Assembly: GCA_036927565.1 (NCBI GenBank) | Contig: JAYESD010000001.1 | Location: forward strand, 46,374,064 to 46,438,063 | Length of the DNA stretch: 64,000 nucleotides | Direction of reading: 5' to 3' | Source of the DNA: Tuctoria greenei | Taxonomy: Eukaryota > Streptophyta > Magnoliopsida > Poales > Poaceae | Shown: in pieces, positions 53,646 through 64,000 of the stretch | How the letters are laid out: the number at the start of each line of letters is the position of its first letter | Position numbering within the stretch: position 1 is the stretch's first letter | The notes under the pieces: model-generated | Database searches by the model: none | Told to the model about the DNA's origin: nothing | The model's input: only the letters and a program-made list of their open reading frames with translations | Program-made: the position numbers and the translations under genes

Positions 53646-55017
53646 TGTAAGGATCAAAACGCCCAAGAGGGGGGGTGAATTGGGCTTTCTTTCAAATTTT
53701 AAGGTAATTAAAAACTAACAACTTAAAGCCCAATTCCCTATGCGATTAATCTATGCAATCAATGTAAATTAAAGTTGCGGAATGAATATTGCATAAATGT
53801 AAAAGGGAGAGGGATGCAAATGCTCAAGGGACAAGGAGTTTATCCCGTGGTTCGGCAAGATCACAAGGATCTTCCTACGTCCATGTTGTGGCACCCACCG
53901 AAGGGTTTTGCCACTCCCAAGTCACCGAGACAAGGGGGTCTTCACTATTCTTCTCCGTTCGCCAACCTTGGCAAGGTGGAGCTCAAGCCTTGTACACTTT
54001 GAATCCTCCGGGCTTCCACAATCCTCTTGGCAAGCTCCGGAAGTCACACACACCAAGGGACACTCCCTTATGTCTCTCACTACACTAGAGACTCCAATCA
54101 CCAAGAATGGAGGCACACAAGCACTATCTCTAGCTAGTTCTAGCCTATCTCTTTGTGTACAAATGATGAGAAAATGATGTGGAAGTGGTAGCTCTATGTC
54201 TTGAATGCTCTAGGATGTGTAGAGTATGTCTGGGCTTCAAGTCATATCGATTTGACAGGTTGAAGGGGTATAAATAGCCAGCCTCCACGAAATAGCCGTT
54301 GGAAAAGTAGGCTGACATCACTGCTCTGCGAACACCGGATGATCCGATGTCTCCCCTTCAGTTATCATCGGTCAAAGCCAAATTAGCTGATGTCCTTGTG
54401 TCAGATATGACCGTTGTTAGACCGATGTTGACCCTGTCTTCTCATCGGATGATCCGGTGGCTCTTCCTCCAGAATTTGCTTGATCTTGATGCTTACTGGA
54501 GTAATCGATCGATGTGTGTAAGTCTGCACATCGGATGATCCGGTGCTTCACTTGGTCCAATGGTATTTCAAACTGTACTAATGGACTGATGTCACTGAGC
54601 CACTCACATCGGATGATCCGGTGAGTGCATTTGTCTGAGGTCTTCTTCTTCTGGACACAACTCGACCGATGTAGTCAACTCAGAAATCATCAGATGATCC
54701 GGTGTGTTCAAATTGTTGACTTTGAGTTGTTTTGAGTTGTTCTTTTGGAATTTGAACTTGTGACCTCTTTGATACTTGTTTGAAATGTTGTTCTGATAGT
54801 CTTCAAGCATTGAGTGATGTCAAGTTAGAGCTTTCACTTTTTGTCTTCATATGATTCGATTTGATCTCATTAGTTGATTTTATATGGGTCTCCAATGTAA
54901 TTTTGATTTCATTTGATTGAGTGATTATTGGGACCTTGCATTCACAAATTCATTAGTAATATCGAATGGTTGTCATTAATCACCGAAACCGTACCTCATG
55001 GGGCCTAGATGCTTTCA
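53646..55017 (-). repeat. 5' LTR of element C
   Basis: 1372 bases; partner of 32485-33852. TATA-like TATTTATA on the element strand at 54276-54269. Five CGGATGATCCG palindromes lie at about 54330-54705. U5 hairpin at 53661-53685 with a seven-C loop and the GCCCAA/TTGGGC stem. Confidence 0.92.
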
Positions 55018-55020
55018 ACG

Positions 55021-56849
55021 TGTAAGACCTATGTGTGCTGAATACATTGGCTTGTAGTGAATACACTTGCATTGACGATAAAAGTTTTGAATATCACCAA
55101 AACACCGTTTTATCAAGGTCCGACTCTAGCTCCGAGCTACAGCAAAGTTCGACTAGCTTTGTTCAGCTCCGGTGAAGTTTTGTCTTTAGCTCCGGCAAGT
55201 CATTGATAGCTCCAACATGTTTTTTATAGCTCCGCCTTGTTTTTGCTAAAGCTCCGAAGTTGATTTTTCTAGCTCCGGCTTTTGGGATTACTAGTTCCGA
55301 CTAGTTCTGGTTAGATCCAGCACTAGATCCTGCTAGTTTTGTAAGCTCCGCCGGGAGCTTGGATGTACTAGTTTTGGTAAGCTCCGGCGCTAGGTTCTAC
55401 TAGCTTTTGTTAGCTTCGGCTCAAGGTCCGGGTTGCTCTGGCAAGGTCTGGAACTTGACCGTAGTGCTTCTGCTTTTCATTTGCAATGTTTCGTACTTGA
55501 TTTATATTGTTGGAAAGATTGCTTAGTATTCATTTGCTATGTTTTTGGTGCGTTTTGGTTGATATGGATGATATCGTGTTTTGCTATGCTTTGCAACATG
55601 CTTATGTGAGGTTCTCACGTAAGGTGTTGTGTTCGGAACTAACTTGAGTCAAGTCAAGGACTTGGGTTCGTATGGATTGGTTGTTTATTCATGTGCAGGT
55701 GTTGCTTGAGTTCAAGACATGGCTGGTGATGGGATCCATTGGACTAGTCTCAGGGAGGAGATGAGGTTCCAACAACCAAATTCAAGAGGAATTGTGGTTG
55801 AGCTGATCAGGAGGTTGCGCAGCATGATTGAATCAAGAACAATGCATATGAAGGTATCATGGACGTCATTGGAAGATGTTTGCACGTGTGCAATGAGTGC
55901 ATGGACGTGGATACATGGTTCCGAGACGTGATGAAGAGATGTGGACGTAAAGAGTTGGTCGGAAAGGTCCAACCGACTAGGTTATGGACTCAGGCTGCGG
56001 CTGAGTCGGGTTTGACTCAAATTTGGAAATATTTGAGTTCGTTATGATAGGATTTCGTATGGGTCACGAATTTGAGTTGTTTAGGAATGTGGGGTACATT
56101 CATAAGGTGTTTGGAAGTCTTAAGATTGCTTCTATCTGCGTATAGAAGAATCCTAAGCAGTTATGGAAAGTTACGATTCGTGAACAGAGTAGGATTAGAT
56201 TCCTAATCTAAGTTGAGTTGGCTTTCGAGCTGGTTATATAAGCAAGGGAGCCAGAGCTCGTGGTGCACGACTTTGAGGCTGTTCCTCTTGTGTTCTATTG
56301 AATAGAATTCATAGTTTGAAGGAATTTTTGTGCCTTGTTCGTCCGACTTGTTCCAGACAAGTTTTACTCGTCGAGTTTCTGGACAGCACTACCTTTCGTC
56401 GGTGGTTTTATCATAACTCGAGTTTTACAGATCTAATTGACGTGATTATTTTTGGGTTGTCTTCACAACTTGATTGTCTTTCATATGTCAAAATTTCACG
56501 GTCATTGGATTTGTGTTCTATGATTTATATGAGTTTCTTTGCAGCGTTCCAGAACTGTTTTTTCTCGGGTAGGGCAGATTGATCATTGTTTGATCTTTCG
56601 ATCATAACTTGAGTTTTTCTCAACGGATTTGAGTGATTCTTTTTGTGTTTTATTCGTGACTTGATTCTCTCTGATTTCTATCACTTTTGTCACGGTGAAA
56701 CACGTTTAGATTAGTCTCACACACGATTTCTTTAACAAATTGTTTTTCTGCCGAAAGGGGTTGGTGTTTAATTGTTTCCGCTGCGTAAGATTTTTAAATC
56801 TACCATTCACCCCCCTCTGATAGCTTTTCACGTGCTCTTCGATCCTACA
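55021..56849 (+). repeat. 5' LTR of element D
   Basis: 1829 bases, TGTAAGACC...GATCCTACA. AGCTCCG array at 55110-55450, TATA box TATATAAG near 56235-56243, U5 hairpin with one mismatch (CTACCA/TGATAG) near 56800-56823. Confidence 0.93.
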
Positions 56850-56850
56850 G

Positions 56851-56864
56851 TTGGTATCATAGCC
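56851..56864 (+). other. Primer binding site, element D
   Basis: TTGGTATCATAGCC; one change (G to T) from the site in A and B, which would weaken tRNA pairing. Confidence 0.9.
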
Positions 56865-56911
56865 ACGGTGCTCTAATCTTTGTGATTTGCGCGTGTTTTT
56901 GACTAATCATC

Positions 56912-59206
56912 ATGGAGAAGTACTCTGCCAAACCTTGTGTGTTCGCTGGTATTGATTTTCAGGTTTGGAAGGCACGCATGGAGGCTTTCATCCAGGCACA
57001 AGGCTTTGCAATATGGGAGAAGGTATACAAGACTTACGAAGTGCCATCAAAGGATCAAGTTACAACTACAAATCTGAGAGATGTCGACAACAACAACAAG
57101 GCTCGGAACTTGATCATACAAGGATTAACACAAAGCGACTTCGACCGTGTTGCACACCTCCGATCTGCATACGATGTGTGGAAAGCACTTTGTGACTACC
57201 ACGAAGGATCCGACACGATCAAAGAGGTAAGGAAAGACATGTTCAAGAAAGAATACATGCACTTCGAGATGCAACCCGGTGAGTCTATTGATGACCTTTT
57301 TGCTCGCTTTAATAAGATTCTCAGCAACTTGCGTAGTGTTAATGTTAATTTTTTAAATGCTAAAAATGCTAGGCAATTGCTAAGTGCATTAGATATGTCA
57401 ATTTGGGAGATGAAAGTCACATCTATTCGTGAATCTACTGTCATGAGTTCACTTACTTTAGATGTGCTATATTCCAAGTTAAAAACTCATGAAATTGACA
57501 TAATCTCACGTAAGAAACCTAATAAGTCTATTGCATTTGTTTCACAATGTGATATGTCTAGCTCCGGACAATCATCATCTTGCAATACTCATGCTTTGTT
57601 GTCCTCACTAATCGTGGAGAAGATCGAAGAATTTCCAGAAGATGAGTTGGCACTCATCTCTACTAGGTTCTCAAAAGCATTGCAAAATGTGAGAACTAGA
57701 AGGAGAGGAAGCTCCGGACCTCAACGCTGTTTTGAATGTGGTAAAACAAGACACTTTCGTACAGAGTGCCCTAACCTTTCAGGTCCGACCACCCGGGAAG
57801 AAAAACAAAGCAAGGTTCGGACCTCCTCTGGAAATTTCAACAAGAAGAAGAAAGGTACCATAAGACGCAAGATGATCAACAGTTTCATCACCGCGCTTCA
57901 AGAGTTAAGTTCAAGCGACATGGACATTGGAAGTGATGAAGATGAAAATGATTTGGCAAACTTGTGCTTCATGGCGGGCAAGTCAAGATCAAATATGGAG
58001 GAGGCAGAACACAATAGCGACAATGAAGAGGTATGTCCTACTTGCAAAGAAATGTGTGATGATATTTCTTGTGCCACTATTATTGTTAAGAAGAAGGACA
58101 AAAAGCTTAGGGATAGTGCAGCTAAAATTGAATCACTAGAATCTGAAATCAACTGTTAAAAAACTTTGATTCCTAAGGATGATGCATGTTCCTCATGTGA
58201 TTTAATATATGAACAATTGTCCTCATTAAGAAGTGCGCACACCTCCACACTTGATAAACTTGAGTTAGAAATTGAAAAGAACAAAGAGCTTGCTGCACTT
58301 AATGATAAAAACTTGAAAGATGCTAGCTGTTCTACAATTGATTTGCATTGTTCTACTTGTGACGATCTTGATAAGAAACTACAGGATGCTATAAATGAAA
58401 TTTCTATATTGAACAATGCTTTACGTTCTCATGAAGTTAAATTTTGTTCAAATTGCAAACTAAAAGGAAAAACTTCATGTTAAAATTGCCTTGATCTGTC
58501 CAATAAACTTGATGACATGCATAGGACATTAGATCGGTTTTGTAATGGGAATAAGAACCTAAACTTACTGCTGAATTCTTCCAAGTATTGCAATGATAAA
58601 ACTGGTTTAGGTTTTGATTCTCATGCTCATGCTAAGGCACATCCACCTAAAATTGTAAAGTAATTAGGAAGTGGTTTGATTCAAACAGTTCCTAAGCAAA
58701 AAGGAGTGGTTTTCAAATCTGCAGGAGTGCTGCCTCATTTGGTTTCAAATAAAAATATTGCTTGCTCATCTAGACATGAACACAAAGTTAAATTTCATTG
58801 TACCTTTTGTGGTATAGATGGTCATGTCATAGATTTTTGTTATAGACTAGCTAAACAACAGAAAAGGGAAAGAATGGTTGCTAGATCTCATAACTTTCAT
58901 GCAAAATTTGCAGCACACATTGAACCGAATGTACAACCTGTTGTTTTGAGTCAAAAACATTCAAAGTTTACCTCCGAAACTTCTGTTTATGCCCCCAGAG
59001 CTACTGATTTTTGTGCTACACAAGTAACACCTTATAGGTCAGTAGTCAAGAATAAAAAATCTCAAACTTTGACTCATAAACTTGCTGTTTTGTCTCAGCT
59101 TTCGCGTGTTTTTCCTATTGCACGTCGTGTGACTCGGTACTGGATTCCTAAATGCCTTTTGACTAACCCCAATATTGAGTCATCGACGTATTGTGCTTCT
59201 ATGTAG
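56912..59206 (+). pseudogene. gag: gag of element D, broken in its C-terminal half
   Basis: The best-preserved gag of its family: ATG 56912 (MEKYSAKPCVFAGIDFQVWK) is open for 415 codons, through the UBN2-type core (QGLTQSDFDRVAHLRS, MQPGESIDDLFARFNKIL) and zinc knuckle CFECGKTRHFRTEC (57731-57772) to TAA at 58157. The same frame continues through a coiled coil with CxxC pairs (CSSC, CSTC, CSNC), interrupted by TAA at 58481 and 58661, to the second knuckle CTFCGIDGHVIDFC (58801-58842) and the junction TAG at 59204-59206, in frame with pol. It keeps an Arg codon where A and B have a shared TGA. Confidence 0.88.
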
Positions 59207-59209
59207 GTT
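59180..59209 (+). promoter_or_regulatory. gag/pol junction with splice-acceptor-like end, element D
   Basis: TTGTGCTTCTATGTAG then GTT, with CTAAC at 59163-59167. The TAG is in frame with both gag and pol; the pol frame begins at 59207. Confidence 0.45.
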
Positions 59210-62200
59210 ACATTCTTGAGGAAGGAGAACATTTAGATTGTGGATTCAGGTTGCTCACGCCACATGACCGGTAATAAAGAATGGTTCTCCTCCCTCTCTT
59301 TTGTGTCACGTGTAGAGAATGTTACTTTTGCCGATAATTCTTCAACTCCTATAATTGCTAAGGGTTCGGTTAGAGTAAATGATCACCACACCTTGAAAGA
59401 TGTGGCACTTGTCAAAAATTTGAAATACAACTTGCTTTCTGTTTCACAGTTGCTAGATAAAAATCTAGAATTATTTTCAATAAAAACTGCTGCAAAGTCG
59501 TAGGTTCAAATAGTGAGCTTATTTTTAACATGTCTCGGTTTGGAAGAGTTTTTAAAGCTAATTTTGATATGTCTTCCTCTAAGCATAGGTGTTTAGTTGC
59601 TAATGATTCAAAGGACTTATATTTTTGGCATCGTAGACTTGGTCACGTAGGGTTTGATCACCTAATGTGTGTTAGTGCTCTTGATCGCATACGTGGGCTG
59701 CCTAAGCTTAAAGCGGTCAAAGAATTTGTGTTCTCTTCTTGTAGACATGCTAAGATGGTTGCAGGTTCACATAATCCTCTCACAATGATCATGACAACTG
59801 AACCATGTCAACTTTTGCATCTTGACACCGTAGGACCTTCACGTGTTCAATCCTTCAGAGGTAAATGGTATGTTCTTGTTATCGTTGATGATTATTCTAG
59901 ATACTCTTGGGTTTACTTTATAGCGTCTAAGAATGAAGTTTTGAGTCACTTTAGAACTTCATTTCTTAGATTATCAATTGATCACCCAGGATCATTAAAA
60001 GCAATTAGAAGTGATAATGGAACTGAATTTAAAAATCAATCTTTTGATCACTTTTGTGTTGAAAATAGAATAGATCATCAATTCTCTTCACCATATGTAC
60101 CTCAACAAAACAGTGTTGTAGAAAGAAAGAACAGAACCTTAGTTGAGATGGCTAGGACTATGCTTGATGAATATCAAACTCCTAGGAAATTATGGGCTGA
60201 TGTGTTAGCAACCGCTTGTTATGTCTCAAATCGTGTTTTCTTGCGTGCTAAGCTAGGTAAAACACCATATGAGCTCCGGTTTGGACATAGGCCTAGTGTT
60301 ACACACTTTCGGGTCTTTGGTTGCAAATGCTTTGTTAAGAAACATGGTACTATTGATAAATTTGAACCTAGATCCATTGATGGCATGTTTCTTGGTTATC
60401 AATCTCATACTAGAGGCTACCGTGTGCTTTTACTTGACACTAACAAAATTGTGGAGACTTGTGAAGTGTCTTTTGATGAATCTAGCCCAGGTACTAGCTC
60501 AAACATTGCAGGTCCAGTTCCATATCCGCAGGGGGAGAGCATTTTCATTGAAGATGAGGAAGAATTGGAGTTGCTGCCAGAAAATTCAGCAGCTAAAGAC
60601 TTTGGTTTAGCTCCGGATGTTAATTCTCAACCAGCACCGACAACCATCAATGCTGATTCAAATCATCCTCAAGCCACAATCTCATCGATTTGTGATGAAC
60701 ATGAAGAAGAAGAAGCTTGTGACACATCTGTTCCCCTACGGTTTTACAAAGATCATCCCCAACAACAGATGATTGGAAGCTTGCACGAACGAGTCACATG
60801 CTCCAGGTTTTGCGATCCAAACTCTTATGCTCAGTCTGATTTTTTTGCTGCTTTAGAACCCAAAGATATATCACACGCACTCACTAATGAATCTTGGATT
60901 ATTGCCATGCAAGAAGAGTTAGAAAATTTTGAAAGAAATAATGTTTGGAAACTTGTACCTCCACCTCAAGGTCACACTTTAATTGGAACTAAATGGGTAT
61001 TTAAAAATAAACAAAGTGAGGATGGGGTTGTGGTTAGGAATAAGGCTAGGTTGGTTGCTCAAGGTTTCACTCAAGTTGAAGGTCTAGATTTTGATGAAAC
61101 ATTTGCTCCCGTCGCTAGATTAGAAGCCATAAGAATTTTGTTAGCTTTTGTAGCATCTAAAGGTTTTAAGCTATTTCAAATGGATGTTAAAAGTGCTTTT
61201 CTTAATGGCTACATAGATGAGGAAGTTTATGTCAAACAACCACCGGGTTTTAAAAATCCAGATTTTCCTAATCATGTTTACAAACTGTCTAAATCCTTAT
61301 ACGGTCTCAAACAAGCCCCTAGAGCATGGTATGATAGGTTAAAAACATTCCTACTTGAAAAGGGGTTTACCATGGGCAAGGTTGATAAAACTCTTTTTGT
61401 GCTTAAACATGGCAATGACTCATTATTCGTTCAAGTGTATGTGGATGATATAATCATTGGTTGCGCTTCTCGTGATCTTGTGTCAAGTTTTCAGCAATGA
61501 TGAGTTCTGAATTTGAAATGAGTATGATGGGTGAACTCACTTACTTTTTGGGGCTGCAAATCAAGTAAACCAAGGAGGGTACCTTTGTGCATCAAACGAA
61601 GTATACCAAAGATCTCCTAAGGCGCTTCAACATGGACAAAAGCAAGCCACTTTGGACACTAATGGGAACAGCAACAACACTCGAACTTGATGAAGATGGT
61701 GAACCCGTGGATCAAAAAGAATATAGAAGCATGATTGGATCACTTTTGTACCTCACGGCATCGAGACCGGACATACAATTCAGCGTATGTCTTTGTGCAC
61801 GGTTTCAAGCTTCCCCACGTGTTTCACATCGTCAAGCCGTCAAAAGGATTCTCAGGTACTTACATGGAGCTCAAGAATTTGGCATTTTTCTTCCTTCTTC
61901 CTCAACCGTTACTTTGAAAGCTTTTTCGGATGCTGGTTTTTGGGGTTGTAGGATTGATAGGAAAAGTACTTCCGGTGCTTGTCATTTTCTTGGTAATTCT
62001 CTTTTTGCTTGGTCCTCTAGAAAACAAAATTCAGTTGCACAATCCACAGCCGAATTTGAATATGTAGCTGCTGCTAGTGCTTGCTCACAAATTCTTTGGA
62101 TTGTTCAAACACTTAAGGAATATGGGGTTGATCTAGATAGTGTTCCACTATTCTTTGATAACACTAGTGCCATTTGCATTGCTAAAAACTCCGTGCAACA

Positions 62201-62390
62201 TTCTAGAACTAAGCACATTGACATTAGGTATCACTTTCTCCGATATAACATTGAAAAAGGAAACATTGTGCTTCACCATGTAGATACCGAACAACAATTG
62301 GCTGACATTCTTACAAAACCTTTGGATTTCACTTGTTTTTGTTTCATTCGTAGTGAAATAGGGGTTATGCATCCTCATGGCTTAAATTGA
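59207..62390 (+). pseudogene. pol: pol of element D, broken
   Basis: Trp before the protease motif is TAG (59234-59236), then IVDSGCSRHMTG is open until one missing base near 59471. From 59530 the frame is open for 656 codons: HHCC region (WHRRLGHVGFDH), integrase with LLHLDTVGPS, RSDNGTEF and VVERKN (triad complete), linker, RT (GTKWVFKNKQSEDGV, QMDVKSAFLNGYI, YVDDIIIGC at 61438-61464), ending where one base is missing near 61487. A TAA follows at 61567. RNase H is open to 62390 but SDADF reads SDAGF (61928-61942), losing an Asp, and LFCDNTSA reads LFFDNTSA. Ends MHPHGLN. Confidence 0.9.
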
Positions 62391-63381
62391 GGGGGAGTTT
62401 TTGAAACTTGGGAAGTCTATGTGTGAATCTGAAATTAAAATAATATGAGCATATCATTTCATACATATATGACTTTGTGATTCCTGTTACATGCTGAAAG
62501 TTCTTACTACATTACTCGTGTTATACATTTTGTAGTTTTTGCCATGTCTAGTAATTGGAATAATTACTTACACCAAAACAGGTCATGATCAAACTTTCTT
62601 GTTGTTTTGAACTTGTTACATGTTCACAAGTGCTTTTAATCATTAAGAATTCATCAAGTTATCAACTCACATGTTGAGTTTTTATGAACAAATATAAATT
62701 GAGAAAAGATCAAGAGAGTATGCATGCATCACACTTCTTCTTTTCAGATGGCTTGTCATTGCACTTAGATATGAACTTGGAAGAAGTTGTGTATGACTAA
62801 GACCATGCCCTTAAGCTTCTGATTGTCAAATGACATAGGATTGGCTTGGTTGGTTAGAATAAGTCAGATGCGCATATAATCTCTTGCAAATATCATATGA
62901 TCTAAATTTATGCTTTGAAAAATAATAAAATGCAGCAACTAGTGTCATGCTTTCAGGTTTTGAAATAGTTAAGTTTGTGAGATCATGACTTACTTAAATT
63001 GAAAATTACATTTGATCTCTAGCATGGTTTACACTACTTTATGTCTTTCATTGATGTGATAATGTAAGGTACTTGATAGTATGACTTGGATGAGCTTTGT
63101 TTATATGTATATGTTATAATATGCTCATAACAACTAAAGAGGGAGAGATAATTTGTTTATATGTTCATGACTTGCTGAATACATTGTCAAAGGGGGAGAG
63201 ATAAGCATGAAGAGAAAGAGAATATGTGCATAAGGAGAGATAATAAAGGGGAGAGATAATATGGGATAATTTTTCTTTTTTGATTTACAAAGGGGGAGAA
63301 ATTTCCTTCAAAACTTTTATGTGATTAAGCCAATGTTTGGATTTTAAATGGTGTTACCAATGCATTCATCAAGGGGGAGAT
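62391..63381 (+). other. 3' untranslated region and multiple polypurine tracts, element D
   Basis: Same layout as in B and E. Purine tracts near 63140, 63191, 63248, 63292 and, abutting the LTR, 63371-63380. No gene. Confidence 0.85.
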
Positions 63382-64000
63382 TGTAAGACCTATGTGTGCT
63401 GAATACATTGGCTTGTAGTGAATACACTTGCATTGACGATAAAAGTTTTGAATATCACCAAAACACCGTTTTATCAAGGTCTGACTCTAGCTCCGAGCTA
63501 CAGCAAAGTCCGACTAGCTTTGGTCAGCTCCGGTGAAGTTTTGTCTTTAGCTCCAGCATGTCTTTGATAGCTCCAACATGTTTTTGATAGCTCCACCGTG
63601 TTTTTGCTAAAGCTCCGAAGTTGATTTTCTAGCTCTGGCTTTTGGGATTACTAGTTCCGACTAGTTCTGGTTAGCTCCGGTGCTAGGTCCTGCTAGTTTT
63701 GTAAGCTCCAGCGGGAGCTTGGTTGTACTAGTTTTGGTAAGCTCCGGCGCTCGGTTCTACTAGCTTTTGTTAGCTCCGGCTCAAGGTCCGGGTTGCTCTG
63801 GCAAGGTCCGGAACTTGACCGTAGTGCTTCTGCTTTTCATTTGCAATGTTTCGTACTTGCTTTACATTGTTGGAAAGATTTCTTAGTATTCATTTGCTAA
63901 GTTGGTGTGTTTTGGTTGATATGGATGATATCGTGTTTTTGTATGCTTTGCAACATGCTTATGTGAGGTTCTCAAGTAAGGTGTTGTGTTCGGAACTAAC
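63382..64000 (+). repeat. 3' LTR of element D, first 619 bases
   Basis: Starts TGTAAGACC after the last purine tract and aligns with 55021 onward, including the AGCTCCG array. Truncated by the window edge. Confidence 0.93.

Larger units (their letters stand above)
32485..55017 (-). mobile_element. Element C: Sirevirus-type copia with env-like gene, split by B
   Basis: On the minus strand: 5' LTR (55017-53646), primer site, leader, [element B inserted, 43121-53605], gag (from 43095), pol (40954-37694), a 1.3-kb spacer with a promoter-like region, an env-like gene (36338-34170), polypurine tracts, 3' LTR (33852-32485). Without B and one copy of its duplication it is about 12.0 kb. Sirevirus-like features are the methionine-tRNA primer site, repeated purine tracts, palindromes in the LTR and the third gene. 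The two LTRs look about 97% alike in the first 290 bases I compared by eye. Confidence 0.92.
55021..64000 (+). mobile_element. Element D: Sirevirus-type copia, runs off right edge in its 3' LTR
   Basis: 5' LTR, primer site, gag, pol, 3' untranslated region with purine tracts, and the first 619 bases of the 3' LTR. Same family as A, B and E. The 5' LTR starts three bases after the end of C. In the 390 bases of LTR that can be compared by eye the copies differ at about 4-5% of positions. Structurally complete, coding broken in several places. Confidence 0.93.

Overview
The window is plant nuclear DNA, most likely intergenic heterochromatin of a grass. The grounds are Ty1/copia elements of the Sirevirus type (methionine-tRNA primer site, multiple polypurine tracts, long LTRs), a Tat/RIRE2-like Ty3/gypsy element with a TGGCGCGCCA primer site, an Athila-like gypsy remnant, and CGCCGCC-rich leader DNA of cereal character. 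I cannot name the species. I found no host gene, tRNA, rRNA or CRISPR array; every recognisable coding region belongs to a retrotransposon.

Layout, left to right: element A (Sirevirus-type copia, - strand, runs off the left edge), 1-5247; a probable gypsy LTR (-), 5248-6929; a + strand LTR of the gypsy G family, about 6931-7690; gypsy element G (-), about 8455-15191; a probable gypsy LTR (-), 15192-17242; a copia pol fragment T with its 3' LTR (+), 17243-19517; a truncated F-family LTR (+), 19518 to about 20885; an Athila-like gypsy leader and gag (+), to 22845; element F (copia, +), 22846-27758; element E (copia, -), 27759-32484; element C (copia with an env-like third gene, -), 32485-55017, split by element B (copia, +, complete, 43121-53605); element D (copia, +), from 55021 past the right edge.

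From 22 kb onward the elements are nested: Athila-like gag is broken by F, F by E, E by C, C by B, with D abutting the C/E junction. B has a perfect 5-bp target duplication (GCTAG). The missing right halves of E, F and the Athila-like element should lie beyond the right edge in that order.

In each Sirevirus-type element, gag (UBN2-type domain, zinc knuckles, coiled coil) would package the RNA, and pol (aspartic protease, integrase, reverse transcriptase, RNase H) would copy and insert it. Nearly all copies are broken, mostly by changes that look like C-to-T decay. Element C keeps an uninterrupted 1086-residue pol, but its RT active site reads YVND instead of YVDD.

The observations most worth a second look are: (1) a hairpin at the U5 end of the Sirevirus-type LTRs, with a constant C-rich loop and stems that differ between families but still pair; (2) a splice-acceptor-like signal at the gag/pol junction of five copies, after which the protease frame begins exactly; (3) an env-like gene in C preceded by what looks like its own promoter and by an array of the same palindromes found in C's LTR; (4) an exact 42-bp in-frame minisatellite inside the RNase H region of G; and (5) the nested stack with checkable predictions for the flanking sequence.
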